In this document: positions 10,301 through 19,302 of the stretch, piece after piece
Layout: each line of letters starts with the position of its first letter
Position numbering within the stretch: position 1 is the first letter of the stretch
Source of the DNA: Allomuricauda sp.
Lineage (GTDB): Bacteria; Bacteroidota; Bacteroidia; Flavobacteriales; Flavobacteriaceae
Direction: 5' to 3'
Length of the DNA stretch: 64,000 bases
Assembly: GCF_028280385.1 (NCBI RefSeq)
Contig: NZ_JANQLX010000017.1
Coordinates: forward strand, 310,001 to 374,000
Position numbers and translations under genes: made by a program
Notes under the pieces: generated by a model
Told to the model about the DNA's origin: nothing
Database searches by the model: none
The model's input: only the letters and a program-made list of their open reading frames with translations

Positions 10301-10687
10301 GTAGATATCCATTAGGCCATCACCGTTTACATCCGCCATGGACGTACCGGTATTCCACAAGCCTTCTGCAAACACCCCTGCTTTCTCGGCAATTTCATCA
10401 AACTTGAAATTCCCCTTGTTCAAATACAGGCGACTGCCCACCATACTACCTGTGAAGTAAATGTCCTGAAGTCCATCATTGTTTATATCTCCAACGGCCA
10501 CTCCTCCCCCATTGTAAATGTTACCGTAGGTAAGGATGTTGAACTCGTCGGTTTCAACCACCAAGTTTTTGAACTTGATTCCAGTATGACTGGATGGCAT
10601 TTTGGAGAATAGTTTACTGGAGTCGATTTTTTTACAAGAAGCGACAATAAACAATAATAAGAAACAGGCTCTTAGGCTGGTACGCAT
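7388..10687 (-). CDS. FG-GAP/VCBS repeat and ASPIC/UnbV-like outer-membrane-associated lipoprotein
   Basis: Lipobox LLFIVASCKK; many repeats of the type DxNxDGxxDIYF (e.g. GDINNDGLQDIYFTG, DVNGDGLMDIYV, DYDKDGDLDVFV); C-terminal ASPIC-like segment around VVWPDGKVTMQENVAANQTL. Confidence 0.85.
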   Translation of the reverse strand: MRTSLRACFLLLFIVASCKKIDSSKLFSKMPSSHTGIKFKNLVVETDEFNILTYGNIYNGGGVAVGDINNDGLQDIYFTGSMVGSRLYLNKGNFKFDEIAEKAGVFAEGLWNTGTSMADVNGDGLMDIYVCRSAAKDKDKRRNLLFINNGDLTFTEKSKEYGLDDFGYSTQGNFFDYDKDGDLDVFVLNHSVQPYSSFKNTSKSQRQKSYPDYADRLYRNDNGKFVDVSKEAGIISSVLGFGLSVSVSDVNDDQWPDIYISNDFHEHDFLYLNNGDGTFTESLKEFIGHTSHFSMGSDISDINNDGRPDIVTLDMLPEGNFRQKMVSGPDNYDKHQFLVNSDFHHQYMRNMLHLNKGNSFAEIGQLSGIHATDWSWAPLFADFDNDGYKDLFVTNGVKRDYTNMDFMNFAVQKRLEEMDSGVETAIKDLLENIPSTIEENYIYKNNGDLTFAKLTDEWGLGGKSLSNGAAYADLDNDGDFDLIVNNTDQEAFIYRNNSELNGTNNYLKIQLSGTGGNTLAVGAKAILKVDTLVLHQELYPSRGFQSSVDPSLIFGLGNQTQVDELKIVWPDGKVTMQENVAANQTLQLKQTDASVAESIDGTKGQALFRDITSDSLLTYNHQENPFIDFKRESLIPHKLSTQGPKIAKADVNGDGLEDVFIGGAKGYAGKLLIQKRSGDFVVSNTTTFENDAASEDIGVLFFDADNDNDMDLYVVSGGHEFGLDAAELQDRLYINTNGSFRKRESALPKELANGSCVTAYDYDQDGDQDLFVGGRSVPGKYPMPAQSFVLQNDGKGNFKDVTAQVNKDFSQLGMVSDALWTDFDGDDVKDLIVVGEFTPIRCFKNEGGKLVEETDKIIGKNSKGWWNRIVSGDFDNDGDTDYVLGNFGLNSQLKATLEEPVQMYAKDFDDNGAIDPVLCSYLMGESYPVFSKDDLVEQLNGLKPRYVNYSDYADQKITDLFTAAELEDAYVLEANNFATSYMQNLGNGTFQLSPLPVQAQFSPVYAIQAEDIDQDGNLDLILAGNFYGTRVKYGRYDANRGLLLMGDGKGGFTAVENTESGFNVDGEVRDMVQLNGPNNKSMLLFARNDKPVVIYQQQK

Positions 10688-10731
10688 AGAATATTGGATT
10701 GGTTAGATTGTTGTAACGAAGAATTTAAACT

Positions 10732-10761
10732 AAAAAACCTGTGGGGTTAGCCACAGGTTTT
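10732..10761 (-). terminator. Intrinsic terminator/attenuator stem-loop between susD and the FG-GAP gene
   Basis: Arms aaaacctgtgg (10734-10744) and ccacaggtttt (10751-10761), 6-nt loop, T-tract on the minus strand. Confidence 0.65.
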
Positions 10762-10773
10762 TCTTTTGCCCCT

Positions 10774-12360
10774 TTAGAAATTAGGTCCTCCGGTATCCCA
10801 CCAGAGTCTTGTTCCAATTTCATCGGGGCCACCTAACTTCGCAGTTGCATCAGCGACACCGTCCGGGTTATTTTCCCGTTCGCTGTTAATGAATGTCATC
10901 CTTCGTAGAAATCCGTCTGCAGGGATTACACCCCAGTCGGAATTACTGTCATTTTGATAATTAAATGGCAGTTTTGGGTAATCTGTTCTACGATGATCCA
11001 CCCATGGTTCCATTGAATCTGTATAGGCCGCAATCCACTTTTGGGTAATGATCTTCTCTAATTTGATCTCATTGTCGGCCGCTTCATCCCAGGCTACCGT
11101 ATTGGTAATCCTGTTCACAAAGTCGTTTACATCTCCTGTTGCTTTGGGATCGTCATAATCCCAAGGAAGGCTAGTATCGTCCGCTAAATAGTCATCCACA
11201 CCTCCAGCTCCCCAGAGCTCGAAGGATGTGCGTACTCCCATTTCATAGTTGGTTCCGGCATCTCCGGCTCCAGCCCATCCTCTAAGGGCCGCTTCGGCCA
11301 TTAGGAAATAAACCTCATCGGCGCTCAACATCTTACGTTCCGTAACTACAGCGGGATCGTTAAATGATAGGTCGATGGTGGAGTAGCTCAAACGGTCGTC
11401 CTTGGCAACCAAGTTTGCACCGTTACGGATTCCTTTGTATGGCCAATCTGGGTGATCGGCTACCACGGCAGCATCAGTTGCCTCATCAAAGAAGGCACTG
11501 ACCCTCGGATCATTGTAACCGCCAAGAATGGACTCCATACTAGCACTCATACGCGTATCGTTCCACTCAAAGCAAATTACTGCTGGGTGGTACTTTCTTC
11601 CATAATTGGAAATATTGAAATTCTCCGCATTGGTCAAAATAAGTCCTGCAGAATCTGCAAGCGCTTTTTCACCTTCGGCCTGTGCCTTGGCAGGATCCAC
11701 CTTGGAAATCCTGATGGCCAAACGAAGCCTTAAGGAGTTGGCCATTTTGGCCCATGCTGCAATATCTCCACCATAACTGGCATCAAAGGCAGCAAAACCT
11801 CCAAAATCAGTGTTGGCGTTCAAGACTCCAATGATACGGTCCAAATCTGAGAAGAATGCGTTGTAGAGCACTTGCTCGCTATCATACTCACCAGTTCTTC
11901 CCAACCCGTACTCTGTGTATACCACAGGTCCTTGATACACCGTTAATCGGTGCATGGAAAGAATCTTGATCAAATTGGCCAATTCAATAAATACCTCATT
12001 GCCTTCTTCTTGGGCGGCAATATCAATTACCTGGTTGGCAGGGGCCATTACATTATTGTACTGTACGGTCCAATACCTGTTCCAACGAAGGTAATAGGTA
12101 GTATTGTTCACCCCACCCACGAACGGGGTTGGTGTGGCCAAATGCCGGGCATAGGAATCATTTGTCAAGTTATGGTCAATCTGGATACCGTAAAGGTTCG
12201 ACAACAATCCCGGGAAAAAAGCTCCAATATTATTGAAATCCTGTTTCAGCGATTCATCTGAAATCTCATATGGATTAGTATTGGTCTCTTCAAAGTCGCT
12301 GGTACAAGCACCTAGTGCCAATACCATTGATAACACATATATATACTTTTTCATATCCAT
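10774..12360 (-). CDS. susD-like: SusD/RagB-family glycan-binding lipoprotein
   Basis: Lipobox LALGACTSDFEETN; SusD-type helical sequence (MANSLRLRLAIRISKVDPAKAQAEGEKAL; EVYFLMAEAALRGW; KIITQKWIAAYTDSMEPWVDHRR); directly downstream of susC-like gene. Confidence 0.9.
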   Translation of the reverse strand: MDMKKYIYVLSMVLALGACTSDFEETNTNPYEISDESLKQDFNNIGAFFPGLLSNLYGIQIDHNLTNDSYARHLATPTPFVGGVNNTTYYLRWNRYWTVQYNNVMAPANQVIDIAAQEEGNEVFIELANLIKILSMHRLTVYQGPVVYTEYGLGRTGEYDSEQVLYNAFFSDLDRIIGVLNANTDFGGFAAFDASYGGDIAAWAKMANSLRLRLAIRISKVDPAKAQAEGEKALADSAGLILTNAENFNISNYGRKYHPAVICFEWNDTRMSASMESILGGYNDPRVSAFFDEATDAAVVADHPDWPYKGIRNGANLVAKDDRLSYSTIDLSFNDPAVVTERKMLSADEVYFLMAEAALRGWAGAGDAGTNYEMGVRTSFELWGAGGVDDYLADDTSLPWDYDDPKATGDVNDFVNRITNTVAWDEAADNEIKLEKIITQKWIAAYTDSMEPWVDHRRTDYPKLPFNYQNDSNSDWGVIPADGFLRRMTFINSERENNPDGVADATAKLGGPDEIGTRLWWDTGGPNF

Positions 12361-12363
12361 TTT

Positions 12364-15300
12364 TTAAAAAGTTACTTTAAGGTTCAGTCCATAGTTCCTA
12401 GTAGACGGTAGATTGAAGTTATCTAGACCTACAGAATTCCTATTGGTACTCATGGCCAATTCTGGATCAAATGGCGCATCTTTCTTCAAGAAGAAAAGGT
12501 TGTTACCAATAAAGGAAACGGAAGCCGATTGAATAAATGGCAAGCCCAATTTGGCTACATCAATATCGTATCCCAATGACAACTGGGCCACTCGAATATT
12601 GGTTCTGTCGTATACATAGGCCTCACCTACACCGTTACGATCTCCGATGAAACGGAACCATTGTTCTGGATCTACGCTGGTAACAGCTGCTCCAGAGGAT
12701 TCTACAACCCCGTTCACAGCTACACTTCCAGCATCCCTGGCAGCAGCAGTTCTTTCTGAAACCCCTGCACCGTCCAACATGGATTCGGTCTGGCTAAATA
12801 CATCTCCGCCAAATACACCATTGATCAATACACTTGCATTCCATCTTCCATAAGAGAAGGTGTTGTTCCAACCCAAGGTAAAGTCTGGATCCAAGTTTCC
12901 GATCAATTCCCTTTCTTGGGTCCTAAGCGGATTGCCATTGTCATCAAATAGAATTCTTCCTTGGTCGTCTCTACGGAATTTCAACACATATAGGTCGTTG
13001 AAACGTCCGCCTTCAACCAATCTGGAACTATAGCCTTCAGATGATCCAAGGTTAATGATCCTTTCATCATCCGGTCCTATATCTACAATTTCACTTCTGT
13101 TTCTTGTGAAGTTGAAAGCAGTGTTCCATTCGAAATTGTTGTTACGAACTGGCGTACCGTTCAATGAAATCTCAACCCCTTTGTTTACAATTTCACCAGC
13201 GTTGATGAACTTTTGGGTGTACCTACCTTCTGATTCTGGATCAGAAGCATCCAATGGTACAGGAATGAATTGGTCCTCACTCTTAATGTGGTAATACGTA
13301 AAGTCGATTCCCAATCTGTTACCGAAGAATCTCCAGTCAGCACCAATCTCTGTACTGGTGATGATTTCTGGTTTTGCATCGGTAAACGGCTTGGTCGTAT
13401 TTCGAGTTAAGCTTCCCACAGGATCAGAGATACTGTTTTGGGGATTGATTCGGTTGAAAGGTACTTCGTTGGCAACTTGAGTGCTGGAAACCCTGAACTT
13501 ACCAAAGCTGATAGCTTCTGGTAGATCAAACATTTCACTTACAATGGCCGTAATCCCCACAGATGGATAGAAATAGGAATCATTTCCTGTAAGTGCCAAA
13601 GTAGAGGCCCAGTCATTTCTACCACCAAGATCTAAAAATAGCATTTCCTTATATCCCAAAGTGGCATTGGCAAACAAACCTTGCTTCTTGATCACCCCGT
13701 TGGTAACCGATCTAACGGGAGTCTGCGTCAAGGCCAAGTTTTGGAAATTGAACTCATTTGGATAAATAAGACCGTTACCACTACTTGGAGTTACACGTAC
13801 ACCATCACCATAATCAGTTTCGGTGTAGCTACCCCCCACAAGTGCAGTTAAGCTAAAGTCCTCCGTCAAATCAGAATCATAGGTCAAGATAGCATCGGTA
13901 TAGATCAAGCGATCTTCATACTTGTGATAGTCCCATGTACCATTGATATTAACATTGGTAGAGTTGGACGTTGCAGCATGACGCTGTTCCCTAGTAACGT
14001 TTGCATAGTCATAGTTACCCCTAACCTGAAGGTTGAGTGCATCCATGATCTGATAGTTCAATGTTAAGTTGGCAATCACCCTTCTGTTGTTCTGCTCCCT
14101 TGGCTGTCTGTTGATGATCCAGTAGGGATTGGACTGGTGGTGATCGTTCACAAACCAGTTCATTGCATATAGGTTACGTGATTCATCAAATATTTGATAG
14201 TTCACCCTAGTATCTTCAAAATCCCTGTTTCTTGGGAAGAAGTACAGTCCTGTCAACGGATTCAGATAGTATCCGGAAGGCAATCTGTTCTCAGAATTCT
14301 CAATGGATAGGATAATGTTGGAACTTACGGTCAACTTATCATCCAACAATTTCGTTGATTGTTTAAAAGAAACGTTGTTCCTTGAATAGGTGTTGTCAGG
14401 AGTAATACCCGTTGCAGTGGTATTGGAATACGAGAAATAAGCCGTAGTCCTGTCGTTACCACCACTAATGGAAAGGGAATTGATCCAGTTGGCACCTGTG
14501 GAAAAGAAATCATCCACATAGTTGCTGGCATAATTACCGGGAGTGGTGTCCCAGCTTTCCTTGGCTTCTCCAACAGCACCATACCTAAATTGAAGGTCCG
14601 GTAACTCAATGGCACTTTCAAAAGTTACCCCAGAATTAAGGGAAACCGTTGTTTTACCAGCTTGTCCTTCTTTTGTGGTGATCAATACAACCCCATTGGC
14701 ACCGGCACTACCATAAAGAAGGGCGGCGTTAGCTCCCCTAAGGATGGAAATACTGGCGATGTCATCAGGGTTTAGCGCAGAAATACCGTCTCCTGAATCC
14801 GTTCCACCCCACATACCAGGCTGTCCGCCACGGTTGTTGGCCAATGGAATACCATCGATTACAAATAATGGAGTACTGTCCCCACTCAATGATTTGTTAC
14901 CCCTGAGCACGATCTTTGTTGATCCCCCGGCTCCGGAGCTACTCTTTTTAATTTCAACACCAGCGGTTTTACCGTTGATACTGTTCAGGAAGTTCACATC
15001 CCTGGTTTTGGTAATCTCATCGGCATCTACGGTCTGCTGGGCATAGGTAAGGGTCTTTTCCTCCCTTTTGATACCCAAGGCCGTAACCACCACTTCACCT
15101 AGTTGCTCTGCGTCCTCAGCCATAACCACATTAATGGAAGACTGATTGCCCACGGCCACTTCCTGGGCTGTAAACCCTAAGGAAGAAAATACCAAGGTGG
15201 CCCCACTCGATACGGAAATCGTATAATTTCCATCAAAATCGGTGGAAGTACCATTGTTGGTTCCTTTTTCGACAACGTTTACGCCTGGCAATGGAGAACC

Positions 15301-15720
15301 ATTATCGTCCACAACATTACCTGTTACAGTCTGTTGCACATTACTTTCAATGATTTCTGGAATTTCCTTCTCCGGTCTGGGTGTAACGGCAATGGTGCTG
15401 TTCATCCTCTTGAAGTTCAAGGAGGCTTCCTTACTTACTTGCTCCAAAAGGGAATAAATTGAATGTGTTCCCTGGGCAATTAAGAATCTCATTTTTCTGT
15501 CCACGTCTTTCTCATCATAATTGAATTTGAAAGCGGATTGGTTCTCGATTTCGTCAAAGACATCCATCACCTTTACTTGACGAGCGGTGTCCCACTCCAG
15601 GTAGATGTCCTTCATGCTCTGCGTATACCCCTCGTTAGCCATTGCAAAGTAGCAAAACACTAGTTGCAAAATGAATATCCTAGAGAGCATAGCGATTGTT
15701 TTAGATAGTTTAAATTTCAT
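12364..15720 (-). CDS. susC-like: SusC/RagA-family TonB-dependent receptor with N-terminal STN domain
   Basis: STN-like region, CarboxypepD_reg domain (VTGNVVDDNGSPLPGVNVVEKGTNNGTSTDFDGNYTI), TonB-box/plug (LGEVVVTALGIKREEKTLTYA...LFVIDGIPL...ILRGANAALLYGSAGANGVVLITTKEG), C-terminal barrel ending NYGLNLKVTF. Confidence 0.95.
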   Translation of the reverse strand: MKFKLSKTIAMLSRIFILQLVFCYFAMANEGYTQSMKDIYLEWDTARQVKVMDVFDEIENQSAFKFNYDEKDVDRKMRFLIAQGTHSIYSLLEQVSKEASLNFKRMNSTIAVTPRPEKEIPEIIESNVQQTVTGNVVDDNGSPLPGVNVVEKGTNNGTSTDFDGNYTISVSSGATLVFSSLGFTAQEVAVGNQSSINVVMAEDAEQLGEVVVTALGIKREEKTLTYAQQTVDADEITKTRDVNFLNSINGKTAGVEIKKSSSGAGGSTKIVLRGNKSLSGDSTPLFVIDGIPLANNRGGQPGMWGGTDSGDGISALNPDDIASISILRGANAALLYGSAGANGVVLITTKEGQAGKTTVSLNSGVTFESAIELPDLQFRYGAVGEAKESWDTTPGNYASNYVDDFFSTGANWINSLSISGGNDRTTAYFSYSNTTATGITPDNTYSRNNVSFKQSTKLLDDKLTVSSNIILSIENSENRLPSGYYLNPLTGLYFFPRNRDFEDTRVNYQIFDESRNLYAMNWFVNDHHQSNPYWIINRQPREQNNRRVIANLTLNYQIMDALNLQVRGNYDYANVTREQRHAATSNSTNVNINGTWDYHKYEDRLIYTDAILTYDSDLTEDFSLTALVGGSYTETDYGDGVRVTPSSGNGLIYPNEFNFQNLALTQTPVRSVTNGVIKKQGLFANATLGYKEMLFLDLGGRNDWASTLALTGNDSYFYPSVGITAIVSEMFDLPEAISFGKFRVSSTQVANEVPFNRINPQNSISDPVGSLTRNTTKPFTDAKPEIITSTEIGADWRFFGNRLGIDFTYYHIKSEDQFIPVPLDASDPESEGRYTQKFINAGEIVNKGVEISLNGTPVRNNNFEWNTAFNFTRNRSEIVDIGPDDERIINLGSSEGYSSRLVEGGRFNDLYVLKFRRDDQGRILFDDNGNPLRTQERELIGNLDPDFTLGWNNTFSYGRWNASVLINGVFGGDVFSQTESMLDGAGVSERTAAARDAGSVAVNGVVESSGAAVTSVDPEQWFRFIGDRNGVGEAYVYDRTNIRVAQLSLGYDIDVAKLGLPFIQSASVSFIGNNLFFLKKDAPFDPELAMSTNRNSVGLDNFNLPSTRNYGLNLKVTF

Positions 15721-15862
15721 ACTTTTACATCGGTTTAGTTGATATCCTTTAATTAAACTTTTGATGATAAGTTTGCCTCCATCGAAAGTGCCATTTTCTT
15801 TGGAGCAAACTTATTTTTTACGGGTAGTTCTGCGTTTTCATCTGTTTGAGTTTTAGTGGTTG

Positions 15863-16945
15863 TTATTCGAAAATTATTGTTACCGCCCTTTCATTGTCCC
15901 CATCTATTCTAAAGGAGAACTTTTCCACATAGGAAATCCGCTTCAAAACACTTTCCAAGCTCTCACTCGGAAATTCGCCTGTATACGATACACTTCTATG
16001 CAGATTGCGAACGGTTATGTCAACATCATACCAGTTTTCCAAGGTTTCCTCGATCTCGTCAAAACCGGCTGCCTTAAATACCAAGGTTCGGTTGGCCCAT
16101 TTATAAAAATCCATGTCGCTATAGGCGGAAAAATTCAGTTCTCCATCTTCGGAGGTAAACGTGGCCTTTCCTCCCGGGAAGTCCAAGATTCCCGGTTCCT
16201 GGTTGCTCAGCATGGGTCCAACGGATATTTTTCCTTCCACCAATCCCACTTCAACTTGCTCCCCTTTGTGCGCCTTAATGTTAAACGCCGTTCCCAGAGC
16301 CTTGGTCACCAATCCGTGCGAATTGACCAAGAATGGTTTGGTTGGATCTTTCTTAACTTCAAAATAAGCCTCACCCTCTAAATGGATTTCCCTGTTTCGG
16401 ACAAACCTGGAGGCATATTTTATCTTACTATTATTATTAAGGTATGCAACAGAACCGTCTGGCAAGGTAATCCTCGATTTTTTACCTCTTAGGTTCTCCT
16501 TGACCACCTGGGTAATGGCCTGGGTGGTGGGCATTAGGTCATGGGTGGAAGTAAATTGGGCACCGAAAACCAGTCCAAACAGCAAAAGAACACAAGCTGC
16601 TATTGGTAATATAAAAGTAATAAGGCTGCTTTTTCCATTTTTTCCAAGAGCGTTTCTCTTTCCAAGAATGGAGGTCAGCAATTGTTCACGGAGTTCATCA
16701 TCCATGGATTGGTCTGAATGATAATGCAAAGACAAAAGAATTTCCTTGGCGGCCAAAATGGTCTTCCTTTTGGAAGGGTGGGCGGCTATCCAATTTTTCC
16801 AAAAAATCTGGGAAGATTTGTTGGGGTTAAGGACCCAATCCCTGAATTCGGGATCGGCTAGAAAATCCTCCAAATTATATTCGTGGTAGTGCATTTTGTG
16901 TTCTCCGTTATATATTAGACTTAAGAATTGATCAATTGACATCAA
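15863..16945 (-). CDS. FecR-family anti-sigma factor
   Basis: Central TM; ITLPDGSVAYLNNNSKIKYASRF...REIHLEGEAYFEVKKDPTKPFLVNS... typical FecR; C-terminal DUF4974-like segment; next to ECF sigma. Confidence 0.93.
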   Translation of the reverse strand: MMSIDQFLSLIYNGEHKMHYHEYNLEDFLADPEFRDWVLNPNKSSQIFWKNWIAAHPSKRKTILAAKEILLSLHYHSDQSMDDELREQLLTSILGKRNALGKNGKSSLITFILPIAACVLLLFGLVFGAQFTSTHDLMPTTQAITQVVKENLRGKKSRITLPDGSVAYLNNNSKIKYASRFVRNREIHLEGEAYFEVKKDPTKPFLVNSHGLVTKALGTAFNIKAHKGEQVEVGLVEGKISVGPMLSNQEPGILDFPGGKATFTSEDGELNFSAYSDMDFYKWANRTLVFKAAGFDEIEETLENWYDVDITVRNLHRSVSYTGEFPSESLESVLKRISYVEKFSFRIDGDNERAVTIIFE

Positions 16946-17098
16946 AATTTTTAAACTTTTTTACAAAAAATTAAGATTTGTTTTGCGGATTTGCTTTTTT
17001 GGGCGTTCAACGCCAGTAAATCCGCGACTTGGGCCTATTTCCAACTTTTTTGTGGAAATGGCTTTTTTTGGAAGTTTTATGGATGTGGGTGATGGAAA

Positions 17099-17743
17099 TC
17101 AAACTTTGGATTCCTCCAAGCTTTCAACTTGTTTTTTTAGTTCCGTCAGCGACCTATAAATCAAGTTTCTTGCCGCCCTTACACTGGAAAATCCCATTAC
17201 CTCCCTGATCTGTGAATAAGACAGTCCGTTGTAATAGAGGTAATAAATGGCTTCCCGTTGTCTACGGGTCAGTTTGTTCAAGGAATCTTGGATCATTTTG
17301 ATTTGATCGGACTTAAACCGCCGATTGATCAAAACACTTTCATGGGATGGGGTCAAATGAAACGCATTGGGAGCCATAGAAAAATTCAAGGTCATGTTTT
17401 TTTTCCTTCGTTTCTGTTCCGTAATGATGTTGTTTCTGTAGCATTTGATCAAAAATGCCTTCGCTGAAACCACTTTATGCAATTTTCCCCGCTTTTCCCT
17501 GATCTTGATGAAGGTTTCCTGTAAGGTATCCTTTAGCAGTTCAGTGTCGCCGGAAAACTGCCGCCCCAAATTGTAAAGCATGTGGAAGTAGTGATTATAG
17601 ATTTTTACAAATGCTGCCTCGCTTCCATCGCAAAACAACTTCCATTCCCTGGCGGAATCAAAATCGTAAAGGCTAGACCGATCTTCAGAATCGCCCTTTA
17701 TTTCATGGACCTGGAGGTCCGTGTTTAAGTTAGGTGATGACAT
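17099..17743 (-). CDS. ECF-type RNA polymerase sigma factor
   Basis: Sigma-70 region 2 (LLKDTLQETFIKIREKRGKL) and region 4 (LTRRQREAIYYLYYNGLSYSQIREVMGFSSVRAARNLIYRSL). Confidence 0.92.
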   Translation of the reverse strand: MSSPNLNTDLQVHEIKGDSEDRSSLYDFDSAREWKLFCDGSEAAFVKIYNHYFHMLYNLGRQFSGDTELLKDTLQETFIKIREKRGKLHKVVSAKAFLIKCYRNNIITEQKRRKKNMTLNFSMAPNAFHLTPSHESVLINRRFKSDQIKMIQDSLNKLTRRQREAIYYLYYNGLSYSQIREVMGFSSVRAARNLIYRSLTELKKQVESLEESKV

Positions 17744-17820
17744 GTTAGTTTAGTTAGGTGTCAGTAGTTATTGGCCACTTACCTTGTAAGATAACCATAA
17801 TTTTTTATCCTTTTTCTATT

Positions 17821-19296
17821 TCATACCTTATTTACATAAGTTGAATTCACTTCTGGAACCTGCGCCTTGGTCCACTCCTTGAAACTATTCAGGTCACTTA
17901 AAAGCTCCCCTAATTTTTCAGGTTGCTCCCCTGCCAGGTTCATTTTTTCCTGTATATCGTTCTTTAAATTGTATAACTCCAAACTGTTGTCCTCATAAAA
18001 CTGAACCAGCTTCCAATCTCCTTTTCTAAGCGCACAACCTGGCGTCCAGCCACTGCCATGGTAATGGGGAAAATCCCAAAAAAGGACGTCGTGTACCTGT
18101 CCTTTGGGATTGTCCCATAATTGCCCCAGATTCTTTCCATCCACGTGTTGTTCTGGTCGTGATTCCAATTGCAGTTCATGTAATATGGTCGGATAGAGGT
18201 CCATACTGGCCACGGCCGCATCGATGGTCATTCCTTTGTGGCTCCCCGGCTTTTTAATGATTAGGGGAACGCGTATCCCCCCCTCATAGGCCCAACCTTT
18301 TCCGGCCCTGAGTGGGACAACGCTGGTGGGGGCCGCCCAGTTGTCCGTTTCCAAAGTGGATAGTCCTCCATTGTCCGAAGTAAATACCACTAAGGTGTTA
18401 TCGGAAAGCTCCAATTCCTCAAGTTTGTCCAACACCCTGCCTACATTTTCATCCATGGCGTAGACCATGGAAGCATATTCCGCATTGTTTTGGTGCTGCA
18501 TGGTATATCCATGCCCGTCCTGAATAATCTCGGCTACCGTATCCTTCAACATTTTACGTTTATCCTGGAATTTTTTCAAATGACGGTGACTGGCCTGAAT
18601 AGGAGTATGCACCGTGTAAAATGACAGGTAGAGCAAAAAAGGGGTTTCTCTGTTGGCCTCCATGAATTTTATGGATTCATCAACCAATCTATCCGTTAAG
18701 TACTCCCCTTCCGGACCATCGGAAAGTTTTGGGTTTTTATAGGGCGAGTAATATCCTCCAGGGGGTTGACCCTTGTGATGTCCACCCATGTTAATTTCAA
18801 AACCTTGATCCTCCGGAAAAAAACCTTCATCGCCCAAATGCCATTTCCCGGCAAAAAAGGTTCGATAACCATTTTCCGCCAAGGCTTCAGCCAAGGTAGT
18901 TTCCTCCAAAGGCAATTGGTGTAAGTCCTTTGGGCCAAGCAAACTACGGTCTTTTGGGTCCTTGCCCGGAATCCAGTCCGTGATTCCAACCCTGGTTGGG
19001 TGCTTACCGGTCAATAGCGCAGCCCGCGTGGGGGAACAAACGGGGCTTGCGGCATAGGCATTGATAAACACAGCACTTTTTGATGCCAACCTATCTATAT
19101 TGGGTGTCTCATGAAAGCTGCTTCCATAGCACCCCAAATCTTTCCAACCTAAATCATCCACCAAAATAAAAACCACATTGGTAGGTTTGCTCTGAGTCTC
19201 CTTGTTGGAATTGCAGGCAAAAAGAAATAGGGCAATACCAAGCACCACGAAGAGCTGCCGCAATAGAGTGCTTATATTTTCAAGTATTCCTTTCAT
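17821..19296 (-). CDS. Type I (formylglycine) sulfatase
   Basis: NVVFILVDDLGWKDLGCYG and maturation motif VCSPTRAALLTGKHPTRVG; FTSDNGG motif. Confidence 0.93.
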   Translation of the reverse strand: MKGILENISTLLRQLFVVLGIALFLFACNSNKETQSKPTNVVFILVDDLGWKDLGCYGSSFHETPNIDRLASKSAVFINAYAASPVCSPTRAALLTGKHPTRVGITDWIPGKDPKDRSLLGPKDLHQLPLEETTLAEALAENGYRTFFAGKWHLGDEGFFPEDQGFEINMGGHHKGQPPGGYYSPYKNPKLSDGPEGEYLTDRLVDESIKFMEANRETPFLLYLSFYTVHTPIQASHRHLKKFQDKRKMLKDTVAEIIQDGHGYTMQHQNNAEYASMVYAMDENVGRVLDKLEELELSDNTLVVFTSDNGGLSTLETDNWAAPTSVVPLRAGKGWAYEGGIRVPLIIKKPGSHKGMTIDAAVASMDLYPTILHELQLESRPEQHVDGKNLGQLWDNPKGQVHDVLFWDFPHYHGSGWTPGCALRKGDWKLVQFYEDNSLELYNLKNDIQEKMNLAGEQPEKLGELLSDLNSFKEWTKAQVPEVNSTYVNKV

Positions 19297-19302
19297 AAAT
19301 GA

